A DNA stretch of 14,117 bases, from NCBI GenBank assembly GCA_016987375.1, contig PJRA01000401.1:1886894-1901010 (forward strand), in the 5' to 3' direction. The position numbers and the translations under genes were made by a program. Numbering within the stretch: the first letter of the stretch is position 1; each line of letters starts with the position of its first letter. Source of the stretch: Brachionus koreanus (Eukaryota; Rotifera; Eurotatoria; Ploima; Brachionidae). The notes below the pieces were generated by a model. It was not told the DNA's origin. It saw nothing but the letters and a program-made list of their open reading frames with translations, and searched no databases. Below, in pieces: positions 1 through 8,600 of this stretch.

Positions 1-53
1 AAAGGGGTTTAAACATGCGCCCCCTATTGCAGAGATATTTTGAAGATTTTTCC

Positions 54-125
54 ACCCTCAGCGGGTTTTGAACCCTCGATCCTCTGCTTGCATGACTAAG
101 ACACAAACAGCTCGGCTATACGGGC
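54..125 (-). repeat. tRNA-like sequence, probable head of a tRNA-derived SINE
   Basis: Read on the minus strand from 125 to 54 this has tRNA geometry. An A-box-like TAGCCGAGCTGT (118-107) matches TRGCNNAGYNGG at 11 of 12 positions. A B-box-like GGTTCAAAACC (74-64) matches GGTTCGANTCC at 9 of 11, and it starts 44 nt after the A-box start, the canonical tRNA spacing. The 7-nt ends (125-119 with 60-54) pair with one mismatch including wobbles, and the T stem pairs at 4 of 5. The anticodon stem pairs badly, so a working tRNA is unlikely. Past the 3' end (53 down to 1) the DNA stays GC-richer than its surroundings, as a SINE body would, but it leaves the window. A lone tRNA pseudogene is the alternative. 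Confidence 0.55.
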
Positions 126-715
126 TAGTCTAATTTAAAAAGTCTAATTTTTTGCGAATTAGAAATTTTGATTTTTAATCATTAATTTTTTTGTTGTCTT
201 TTTTATAGAATTTAAATAGAAACAGTTATAAAATTTTCTTGTACCGTTATTGTGTTAAACCCTTAATATTCAGTAATGTTATATTATTTTTAGCTTGATA
301 AGTCTGCTTAGTATAAATAAATTTTCAGTTTCTAATACTGGACTAAATCTTGTTATAAAAGAATTTGTTTTGTTGAGTTTTTATTTTTAAAAAATGTTCG
401 TACACTTTAATTGAAAAAAAAATTAATTCTTTTTATTTTAAATAATTCTAAAAAATTTATCATTTTTTAGAATAAAAAATTTGAGAAAAAGAATTCTGTC
501 ATTTAGGCTCAAATTGATTCAAATAAATTAACAAATTATTATACTAATTACTTTTGTTCAATTTAGTTTATTTAGCGAAAAATAAAATAAAATTTTTCAA
601 TAAAATAAAATTGTATTACCTTTTAAATAAATGATCCCTTATATCGCAAATCCTAACTTTTTTAAAGAGAAAAATAATTAAAATCAAAAAATTTTTGTTT
701 TTTATTAAATTAAAC
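126..715. other. AT-rich intergenic stretch, no gene seen
   Basis: No reading frame of note, only A/T homopolymer runs. A 15-mer ATTTAGGCTCAAATT at 502-516 recurs exactly at 4096-4110, which may be a shared repeat fragment or chance. The promoter of the TIR gene should lie here, but I cannot point to a convincing core element. Confidence 0.5.
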
Positions 716-726
716 AAAATTTTCAG
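716..726 (+). promoter_or_regulatory. 3' splice acceptor upstream of the TIR gene
   Basis: AAAATTTTCAG is a good acceptor (pyrimidine-rich then CAG) ending 42 nt before the ATG at 769. It could close a 5'UTR intron or receive a trans-spliced leader. It resembles the acceptor-like sequences in front of the genes at 1762 and 11092. Confidence 0.4.
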
Positions 727-739
727 TTAAGAAACAAAA

Positions 740-769
740 ATGAGCAAAAGCCGGTCAAAAATCATATAA
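740..769 (+). CDS. nine-codon upstream ORF overlapping the TIR start (TAATG)
   Basis: ATG at 740 opens the peptide MSKSRSKII and stops at TAA 767-769. The last A of that stop is the first base of the TIR gene's ATG (769-771), giving the pentamer TAATG. It may be a uORF with termination-reinitiation. Alternatively it is the true N-terminus separated by a small frameshift: Lys-rich SKSRSKII running into MISYF is what usually precedes the first beta strand of a TIR domain, and losing two bases would fuse them. The sequence alone does not decide. Confidence 0.4.
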   Translation: MSKSRSKII

Positions 770-1410
770 TGATCAGTTATTTTGGAGACATCTTAAATCG
801 TCATGAATGCATAGAAATAAAAGAGATTTTGGAAAAAAAAGAGTATCGTGTTTATGTGGACCTGCATGACAACCAGAAAAAAAGCTTGGATAAAATGGCA
901 GAAGCAGTGGATAAGAGTACTATAGTGATTGTTTGTCTAAACGAAAAATATGTCAAAGATGATTTTAGCAAGTTAGAATCAGCTTATGCCATTAAACAGA
1001 ACAAAAAAATAATTCCAATAATCATTGACTCTAAGTTCAATTGTTCGCTAATTACCGAATGGTTGGATCGCTATCGGTTGGAGGACAAGCATTGCATTTA
1101 CTTTAAACGCTACAACAGCGAAAATTTCAGCAAAATTCTTCTAAACGAAGTTAATATTAAATTAAATATAATTTCGACAGACGAGTCTTTGATTGACTCT
1201 AATTTAGAAGATATGTTCCGAAAAAACCAAGTTAATTCAAATCTTTTAAGCAAATTGCGGCCTTTTAAAATAAACATTATGAGAAATTTGGCCAAATTGG
1301 ACTCAAATTTACTGGAACATGTGTTCAACTATTTGAAGACTGATTCGGCTGACTTTAGTGATGATGATACACGAAAGTTCAAGCTGTGTTTGAATCAAAT
1401 TTTTGTCTAA
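769..1410 (+). CDS. TIR-domain protein, single exon
   Basis: The 213-aa protein is mostly one TIR domain (about residues 1-134). MISYFGD is the first beta strand. YRVYVDLH (27-34) is the second, followed by the Ser/Met-Ala-Ala-Val helix (about 39-49). TIVIVCLNEKY (51-61) is strand C. DDFSKLESAYA with KKIIPIII (64-86) carries E70, at the position of the catalytic Glu of NAD-cleaving TIRs such as SARM1. EWLDRYR (97-103) follows. Residues 135-213 are polar and helical and I do not recognise them. There is no signal peptide, membrane segment or partner domain, so it is likely a cytosolic adaptor or possible NADase. The start could lie 29 nt upstream if the TAATG junction is a frameshift. It runs in the same direction as the channel gene 351 bp downstream. 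Confidence 0.85.
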   Translation: MISYFGDILNRHECIEIKEILEKKEYRVYVDLHDNQKKSLDKMAEAVDKSTIVIVCLNEKYVKDDFSKLESAYAIKQNKKIIPIIIDSKFNCSLITEWLDRYRLEDKHCIYFKRYNSENFSKILLNEVNIKLNIISTDESLIDSNLEDMFRKNQVNSNLLSKLRPFKINIMRNLAKLDSNLLEHVFNYLKTDSADFSDDDTRKFKLCLNQIFV

Positions 1411-1472
1411 TTTCTTACTAAAGTTGAAGTAAAGAAAAATCCGGTTTAAATTTTCAACTTAAAAGCCAATCT

Positions 1473-1478
1473 AATAAA
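1473..1478 (+). terminator. poly(A) signal AATAAA of the TIR gene
   Basis: A canonical AATAAA lies 63 nt after the TIR stop codon. AATAAA-like hexamers are common by chance in DNA this AT-rich, so only its position supports it. Confidence 0.45.
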
Positions 1479-1743
1479 ATTTAATTGTAAAATAAAAAAA
1501 ATTATAAAATAAAATCCTTTAATTTTCATATTAATTAAATTAAATTAACCGAAAAATTCTTTATCGTTTTTATTTTTTTAAAAAAGTTTATAAAAAAAAT
1601 AGAAAAGAAAATTTATTATTAATAATATTTATTTATTAGCTTAAATTTACATGACAGTACAATTAGATTGAAAATAAATTTTATTTTAATGAATTTAAAT
1701 TTTTTATATTTTCGATTTTTTTCTAAATCTTAATCATTTAACA

Positions 1744-1753
1744 TTTATTTTAG
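1744..1753 (+). promoter_or_regulatory. acceptor-like TTTATTTTAG before the channel ATG
   Basis: TTTATTTTAG ends 8 nt before the ATG at 1762. The identical decamer ends 1 nt before the ATG of the unrelated gene at 11092. Both fit a 3' splice site for a spliced leader or a 5'UTR intron. Confidence 0.45.
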
Positions 1754-1761
1754 ACAAAAAA

Positions 1762-3087
1762 ATGACAAATAAAGAAAATAATTTGAAAAATATTCAAAAA
1801 ACAATTCTTAATCTAAACAATGATAAAAAGTATAGGATATTGAATGTTACACGTAAAGTGCTCGAGTCTTCGTCAAGCCATGGAATACCAAATATACTGA
1901 GAGCAGAAAAAATTTCTATCAAAATTCTTTGGACTATATTCACATTTATGGCTACCGCTTTATGCGGTCTTCTAATGATTCAGTCAATTTTTAACTATTT
2001 AGAATTCGGTGTTACAACAACCATTCGCATTAGAAACGAAATAAGTTCGAAATTTCCAGCCATAACTGTGTGCAGCTTGAGTTCCACTTTGCCTATGGTT
2101 AGGTCTTTAACAAATTTCGCTAACACAACTGAACAGCTCTTAGCCTCAATGCTTATGAATCAAAGAAATTTTGAAAACTGCCAAAATCAATTCATTCACG
2201 TATGCTTTTTTGATGCAGTTCCATGTGCCAATACAAGTTTTGTAAGATTTCGTGAACCATCTGGATCAATTTGTTTTACCTTTAATTCAGGTTTTGATGA
2301 AAAAGGTAATGAAATTTCCCCTTTAAAGAGTGTAAAGACAGGACGAATCAAAGGTTTATCAATGCATTTGAATTCATGTTCGCTTAAACAAATGTTTATT
2401 GGTGCTTATGTGTACATACATGATCAAAAAACATATCCTCTTTCTGTTGAGCCGTTGGACATAGTTCCTGGAGAAGAGACCACTATTTCAATCTACAAGA
2501 CAATTTCTAAACAACAACCCAAACCTTTCAGTGAGTGTGAATATGAAAACGAAAAAGTATTAAAAAAAAAATCAGACCTTCTCCGTGCTTTAAATGTAAG
2601 TTCTTACCAGTATTCGCAAAATTTGTGCCTAGAACTGTGTTTTCACAAAATAATGCTGGAAAAGTGTAAATGCTATTCGCATTTGTTTTCTATGTTTACT
2701 GAAGGAAAGCGTTGCCAGGACTTAGATGAAGTTTTGTGTTGCTGGCAGGAATTTCATAAGTTCAGTAATTCAAATCTGATTACTGACAATTGCAGACAAA
2801 AATGTCCATTAGAGTGCGAAACCATATCGTACTCTAAGACAATATCAAGAAAAAAGTATTCAAATAGCGATGATGTGTTTAGTTTGGTCGTACATTTTGA
2901 TGGTTTAGGATACACTGAGATTAATGAAAGTCCCATAATGAATATTGGAGATTTATTGTCAAATATTGGCGGAATAGCGGGGCTTTTTTTGGGAACTAGT
3001 TTGCTTAGTTTTATTGAAATATTGGAAATATTTTTGGAAATTTATTTCTTATTTTGTGATAAAGAGCAAAATTCACAAAAAAAATGA
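1762..3087 (+). CDS. DEG/ENaC-family sodium channel (ASIC/FaNaC-like), intron-free
   Basis: A 441-aa subunit with the family layout. The N-terminal His-Gly gating motif is at H40-G41 (SSSHGIPN). TM1 is about 53-76, followed by FPAITVCS (98-105), the post-TM1 FPAxTxC signature. The extracellular domain has about 20 Cys, including C289, C293, C302, C304, C318, C344, C348 and C352, and N-glycosylation sites at N121, N157 and N278. The pre-TM2 segment is DLLSNIGGIAGLFLG, with selectivity filter G411-T-S413 (the G/S-x-S motif) and TM2 about 405-430 with conserved LSFIEILE. The family forms trimeric, amiloride-sensitive Na+ channels in the plasma membrane, gated by peptides, protons or force; the ligand cannot be read here. 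At 441 aa it is shorter than the usual 500-600, mainly in the termini and ectodomain. All signatures are intact in one frame, so it looks functional. The lack of introns is unusual beside the nine-exon neighbour. Confidence 0.93.
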   Translation: MTNKENNLKNIQKTILNLNNDKKYRILNVTRKVLESSSSHGIPNILRAEKISIKILWTIFTFMATALCGLLMIQSIFNYLEFGVTTTIRIRNEISSKFPAITVCSLSSTLPMVRSLTNFANTTEQLLASMLMNQRNFENCQNQFIHVCFFDAVPCANTSFVRFREPSGSICFTFNSGFDEKGNEISPLKSVKTGRIKGLSMHLNSCSLKQMFIGAYVYIHDQKTYPLSVEPLDIVPGEETTISIYKTISKQQPKPFSECEYENEKVLKKKSDLLRALNVSSYQYSQNLCLELCFHKIMLEKCKCYSHLFSMFTEGKRCQDLDEVLCCWQEFHKFSNSNLITDNCRQKCPLECETISYSKTISRKKYSNSDDVFSLVVHFDGLGYTEINESPIMNIGDLLSNIGGIAGLFLGTSLLSFIEILEIFLEIYFLFCDKEQNSQKK

Positions 3088-4690
3088 AAAAAAAAAATTC
3101 TAAAATTTCAAAATTTTTATGTATTTATGTAAATTTAAAACGATGATAAAAAAATTTAAGTTTTTTTATTTTTTTAAAATAGAATTAATTGAAAAATTCG
3201 ATCTGTAAATTAATATTAAATTAAGTCTCCATAGATAGACCGACTTGACTAATTTATATAAAGTTTTCGATAGGATTGCTTAATTTATCCAGCTATCATC
3301 AATTTTCTCGCTGTAACTGAATCATCTATTCAATATAAGATTAGTTAATACTAACGCTAGACCTCTTATAGCTAATGGAACAATGGAAAAATGATTTTAC
3401 TTTTCAAGACCAAGTCGAAGAAGGGTTTCGTTAGTTTTTTGGCTCCAAAAGCCGTGAATGATACAAGAGAGGAACCGAACTACTCGCTTAAAGATGGTTA
3501 AACAATCTAGGGTATAATGATTTATAGTTATTTTGAAGATTAGTATCCAAGTTCCGTTTCTACTTTCCAAACTGTTTTTATTCAAATTTTTTATTTTTTT
3601 TTAAATATTAAACTAAATTTTAAAAAGCAAAATTCTTAAATTTTCAATAAAATCGTTAATTTCACTGAAATTTTTAATTCTTTAGGTTAATTCTTATGAA
3701 TGAATGAATTTTTCAATATAGTTTTTATGAACCCAAAAGAATTGGTGCTTACAACACTATTTTGATTAAAACCATGATATTTTTTTATTTTTACTTGAAT
3801 AAAATATACCAAATATATCGTTATTTTAAATCCACGAAAAAGAACTAAGCTATTGTTAGTAATTAAACCACTTTTTAAAACTCTAGAATTGAAGAATACT
3901 TTTAAAGAAATTTGTTGTGCTTCATAATAGCTAAATCAAGATATTTAAATCAGAAAATAGAAATTTTTTCATTATAACATCTAAAAAAGATATCAATTTT
4001 CTCAGGAAATAACCATTTCTTGTTTAATTTTATATTAATAATTACAATAAATAATAAATAAATTGCTATAATGTGACTGAACAGATGAACTGGAAATTTA
4101 GGCTCAAATTTAGTCTGCCAAATTTAGTCTGCCAAATTTATTTTTAACTTCGTTCATGGTATTTCTTTATTTATTTTCTCTTCTGTACCGATCTAATGTC
4201 TGTAGTTTTTGACAATTAGTTTGCTTCCGTCCACTTGCATGAAATGAAACTAGACCAGATAAGAAAGATCTAATAAGATTAATGAGAGGGGTTTTGATAT
4301 TGCGTCAGCTGAATCTTTTAAATCTTTGGATTAATCAAGTCAGAACCCATAGTTTTATAGCCGTCTAATGTCTTGACTAACGTTATCCACTGAGAAGCAG
4401 ACAAACACTCATTTGCCCTGAAATGCATATCTGGTAAATTTATGTGCTTATTTTTGATTAAAACCGATTCAAATTAACAAGTAATAAATTTCACTGATAT
4501 TTTTGAGATCAAAATTAAAGGATTTTAGTATCCAAAATTTTATGATTTTTAACCAAAAGTTTGAATTAAATTGACATATCTAGAAAATAATTTAGAATTT
4601 TTTTAGGTCGCTAATTTTCTAAAATTCATCAATTACATTCTGATTTTTGTTCGAAGATATAGTTTTATTTTAAATTATTATTTAAAATTA
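3088..4690. other. gene-poor intergenic stretch with two GC-richer islands
   Basis: No supported gene. Around 3225-3570 and 4180-4440 the base composition is visibly less AT-rich than the flanks. The first island contains a TATATAAAG box (3255-3263), and a 62-codon minus-strand frame (3585-3397) that resembles no family I know. TCTAATGTCT occurs twice in the second island. These could be decayed transposon or gene pieces, or an untranslated RNA; nothing identifies them. Confidence 0.4.
4105..4140. repeat. 14-bp tandem duplication
   Basis: CAAATTTAGTCTGC is repeated perfectly at 4105-4118 and 4119-4132, with a partial third unit to 4140. It looks like a simple replication-slippage duplication. 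Confidence 0.85.
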
Positions 4691-4691
4691 G

Positions 4692-4959
4692 CCAAAAAAA
4701 AACTAGACCTTGTTTACAATATCAACCGGCTGATTGTGTCCAATTGACCGAAAATCTAATACAAGAATCATTCCAAAGTCCAAGTCCAAAGACCTCAATC
4801 GCCATAATTGACCATGTATCCTTAGACAAAAACCGTGGCTTGGTTGACTCGGTCAAGTTTGTATGCTCGCAAATAAAAATTAATATGAAGTTAAATTTAG
4901 ATTACTTTCACTTTTATAAAATTGTGAATGTTCTTTTAAGAGTATACTTTTATACTTAG
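4692..4959 (+). pseudogene. coding-like fragment, unknown
   Basis: An acceptor-like TTTAAAATTAG (4681-4691) is followed by a frame that stays open until the stop at 4957-4959, with better base composition than its flanks for about the first 190 nt. There is no ATG at its head (first in-frame Met is near 4885), so it can only be an internal exon or a remnant. It contains the peptide IQESF (about 4762-4776), which recurs in the fragment at 5071. The minus strand of the same block is also partly open. No family recognised. Confidence 0.25.
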
Positions 4960-5013
4960 TAAATATTACAAATGAACAAATTATTCTGTTTTTTTACTTA
5001 ATTTAACGTAATT

Positions 5014-5086
5014 ATTCTTGTATTTTTGCACATGGGGCTTTAAACAAATAAATAATAATAATAAGATTAGCAAAAAATACAAGAAT
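5014..5086. repeat. inverted repeat, 16-bp arms
   Basis: ATTCTTGTATTTTTGC (5014-5029) is the reverse complement of GCAAAAAATACAAGAAT (5070-5086) apart from one extra A, enclosing about 40 nt with an AAT microsatellite (about 5048-5062). The match continues outward a few bases with one mismatch. The right arm covers the putative acceptor and first codons of the fragment at 5071. ATACAAGAATCATTC also recurs in direct orientation at about 4762-4776. Confidence 0.7.
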
Positions 5087-5295
5087 CATTCAATGAATCA
5101 AGTGATAATGAGTTAGAAATCCCTTCAAAGAAAGCGAAATTCTCAGAAATAAAAGATTCTCAGAATATTGAAACTGTTAATAAATTATGTGTAAAATGCA
5201 ACGCTTTATTGAAAAAGAAAAAAGGTTATTATTGTCCGAACGGTTTCACAAAAAAAATGATTGTATATAAATTACATTTTTTACTAATTAATTAA
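5071..5295 (+). pseudogene. terminal-exon-like fragment with degenerate zinc ribbon
   Basis: After an acceptor-like ATAAGATTAG (5061-5070) an open frame of 74 codons runs to TAA 5293-5295. It has no ATG near its start and several in-frame stops immediately upstream, so it must be spliced onto something or be a relic. The peptide begins QKIQESFNESSDNELE (acidic, Ser-rich), then a basic PSKKAKF patch like a nuclear localisation signal, then CVKCNALL with KKKKGYYCPNG. This is a CxxC...CPxC zinc-ribbon layout whose fourth Cys is Gly (GGT for TGT). Transposase N-termini often carry such ribbons, but I cannot assign a family. Could be an exon, a transposon relic or a decayed gene. Confidence 0.4.
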
Positions 5296-5400
5296 ATTTT
5301 TTAGTAAATGTTAACAAAAAAAATTACGGTTTATTTTTTTTTCTGAAAACACATATTTTGTTTATTTTTTATTAAATTTGTTGGGAATTTACAAAATTAG

Positions 5401-5480
5401 TTATATTAAAATATTATAAGTCTTTAAAATATCCTCTTCAGATATTCTATTCTTTTTAAAAATCCTAAATCTTGTTTCAT
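5401..5480 (-). other. possible alternative last exon of the ankyrin/GH20-like gene
   Basis: On the minus strand a strong acceptor TTTATTTCAG (5490-5481) precedes an 80-nt open stretch encoding ETRFRIFKKNRISEEDILK and a few more residues before TAA (5403-5401). A donor-like A|GTAACT inside exon 9 (exon end 5665, GT at 5664-5663) has matching phase: the split codon would be A+AT = Asn. Using both would replace the normal C-terminus after ...SSVQ by a 26-residue tail with a 184-nt intron. It may be chance. Confidence 0.25.
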
Positions 5481-5521
5481 CTGAAATAAAATTTAAGAAA
5501 AAGATTTAAATTTAAAAAATA

Positions 5522-5527
5522 TTTATT
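5522..5527 (-). terminator. poly(A) signal AATAAA of the ankyrin/GH20-like gene
   Basis: AATAAA on the minus strand 97 nt beyond the stop codon at 5624. Plausible by position only, as such hexamers are frequent here. Confidence 0.35.
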
Positions 5528-5623
5528 TTACTTAATAAAATTTTTAAATTCGGTATTAAATTCGATTCGATTAAAAACTAAATTTAAAAACTAAAATCTT
5601 TAAATTGAATGAATAGAAAAAGC

Positions 5624-8600
5624 TTAAGACTTTTCATCAATTGAACTCTGAACAAAATAGTTACTCTGAACCGAAGACTGCGAAAAAGATCTAAGTCGAT
5701 TTTTTTCGTCATTGTCTCCACTATGTTTTATTAGCCTCATATTTACCAGATCGACCAAGTTTGCTTCATCTTGATCCACTAAAAGTTTGTCTATCAATTT
5801 ACCAAAATAATTATTCATATATTCCTCGACACTCTCATAAAAATAAATTTCTCCTAACAAATTCATGTATTCTTGCTTAAGAATCAAAAGCCTAAAATTT
5901 TAGAAATTATTTTATATACTAAAATAAATCAAATTTAATTTTATTACTTATTGGCCAAATCTGTGCGTAAGGTCTGATTCAAATTGCTGACTCCGATGTT
6001 AATCACATGTAAACCGACTGCTTTATGAGAACTAGATGGTTGCTTGACACCCGTATTATACAAGCCGATCAAAAATCTTAGTTTTCAATGGGTTATTTTT
6101 AATCTCGTATGATATTTAAACTATTACTTGAACAAATGTAGTGAAATTTCAGTTGAAATAAGTACTTCTTTAAACAAACTATTTACCGGGCCAGCAATCA
6201 GAGACTTGAGTTTTGAATGATGACCTCTCATTTTAAATAATGTTTTCTTAATTAAAAAAAAATAAAAATTTTTTTACATTTTTTTTAAATTCTTACTTTA
6301 AAAATGTGCTTATCTAATGAATCAAGATCAATTTCGTCTGGATTGTACAAAAGTCTGGTAAAAATAGATCCTTCATCAAAAGGCAGATCTGAATAATCAT
6401 TTGAATTAGATGAAATTCTTGACAAATAGGTTTCTATATGACCGAGCTCAAGCATGCATTTAGCTATTTCTCCATCTTTATCATTTATCAATCCATGATG
6501 TACCATCACTAGCGGTAAACTAAGTTTTACTTGTGGCTGATTAGAAATAAATATTAATGTTTTTTTATAAAATTCTAGAAAATTTTTACCAGAGTAATCT
6601 TGGTGTTCCATGAAAGGCCAGAGAACATAAGAATCGAATTTAAATTAAAAGCGAATGGATTTCTGTTAATAGAGCCATTAAAATTACACAACAGAAATCC
6701 CAATGCTTGGTCACTTTCTTGTCTTTTCTGAGCATCATTTATATTATGAAGACATCCATCTGGACATCCTAAAAAGCTGTTCCAATTCGATGAGCCAACA
6801 CAGAAAAAGAAAGCTTTTCCAGACTTGTACAAATTCGTCGATTTTGAACCAAAGTCCGTTCCTGATTTTAAACCATATTCCATTAGGATATAATTTTCGA
6901 GTTTTTCCAATTCTGAAATGGTTTCTTCATCACCATTGTGATACAAATATGAACAAATCATCATATATTGTGTTGAGTCTAGTGAAAATGGATTTTTGTC
7001 TTCCATGCATGTCAAAAGACTAGACAATCTGGGACCAATGTTCAAGAATCTAAAAATTTTAAAAAATTAACTTAAAAACTTTTACTTAAAGTTATTTTTT
7101 ACTTAAAGCCTTTGAATAGACCTAGATATTCTTTTATTTCATTAATAACGTCACAAAGCTCGGCCACATCTGTTGTAATATCAATCGAAGGAACAATTTC
7201 TAAATTCACTTCTTCGCAAAATTTCATCAAACCAAACCAATTTCTTTAAATAAAATCCATGAAAAATTTTATACTGTAAATTCATATAATATTTTTTAAA
7301 TAAAAAACATTTCTTTTAAATTTTGAATAAAGTTGAAAACTTTAGAATTATTCAAAAAAAATTGGAAAACTATATTGAAGTGATCAATTTAATATTTAAT
7401 TTTAGATGATTTTTAAGGAAAAAAAGAATTTTATTTAAAAAATAATTAAAATATTTTTTTCTAATGTCTTTTTCTAAAATTAAATTTTATTTTTCTAAAT
7501 AATGGGCAGTGCAGGATTTTTGACAGTTTTCGCCTAACAGTTATACCATTATTCTTAGACTTAGAAAGCAAAACAAACAAATTTGCCAAGTTCTCTCTGA
7601 AAATGTACAGGAAATTTAAAGTTAATTTTAGCCATTATTTATTAATTTTACCTTACATCTAAATATTAAAAATTGAATGAAGATCCGACACCGTCGTTAA
7701 CATAAGAGTAAAATAAAAAATTTACAAAAAAATTCTGCAAATTGGTCAAAAATTTTCTGAATTTAATTTTTATTCCATTCCAAAAATGATTTTATAGTGC
7801 TAATTAAGAACATGACATTGGTTATTGGAATTTCTAAAGGCAAAATTCGTGGAGGCTTACTAATAAAAAATACTTTCTCTAAACTTTGAAAACTCTTGAA
7901 GAGCAACTGTATAGGAATATATATAAATAAATTAATTTGTGCAAGTCGAAAAATTCAGCCCTCAAAATAAAACAAGTTTAAACTAAAATTAACTAAAATT
8001 AATTCTACAGTTTAAACTAAAACTAACTGGTACGTTTTCTTTCATTTCTTCTTCCTTTGCTTCTTAAGTCTTTTCCTTTTCTTTTTCTCTTCCTTTCCTT
8101 TCCTTGATGTTTTTCATTTCCAAGAAAGAAAAGGAATAAACTTTGACAAATTAAAGTTTATGATCAAATTTAAAATGATCATGTTCAAAAATTATCATTT
8201 AGGTTTTTGAAATTTTTTTATATCCCTGAATTTAGGACTTTAGTTAAAAATTTTTTTTTAAAGATAATTTTTAAGCATGATCATGAAAATATGATCATAA
8301 ACTTTAATTTGCCTAAAAATGGAAGAAAAAGTTAAAGGAAATGCCGGAAAAAGAAAAGGAATAAAAGGCGTACAATTAAGTTTTAGTTTGAACTGTATGA
8401 ATCTATATAACTAATAGAAATACTGAAATACTAATAAATTATACTTTATACTCTTTAATGAAATGGATTGACTCAAATAAAATGCTAGAAATAAACAAAG
8501 AGTGTTGGTACTTTAGTAAATTCTCATTTTAATATTTGAAAATATTTGAAAATTTCCATAAACCCAGGTATTTTAATAGATATTTTAACCGCATACAAAA

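Noticed and set aside
54..125. functional tRNA gene
   Set aside because: The anticodon arm has several mismatches and the T loop departs from consensus, so a SINE or pseudogene reading is safer.
1110..1328. 72-codon minus-strand frame inside the TIR gene
   Set aside because: Antisense shadow of a well-supported TIR coding region, with low-complexity hydrophobic composition.
2754..2936. 60-codon minus-strand frame inside the channel gene
   Set aside because: Antisense to conserved DEG/ENaC ectodomain sequence; no family features.
3397..3585. 62-codon minus-strand frame in the GC-richer island
   Set aside because: No recognisable motif, no splice or poly(A) context; kept only as part of the intergenic description.
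6537..6611. start of a separate gene at the Met near 6611, upstream of exon 6
   Set aside because: This Met lies in exon 5 out of frame and the reading passes through intron 5; splicing 6590 to 6536 restores the GH20-like frame.
6703..7023. 106-codon plus-strand frame
   Set aside because: Complement of exon 5 of the ankyrin/GH20-like gene, whose frame carries the family motifs.
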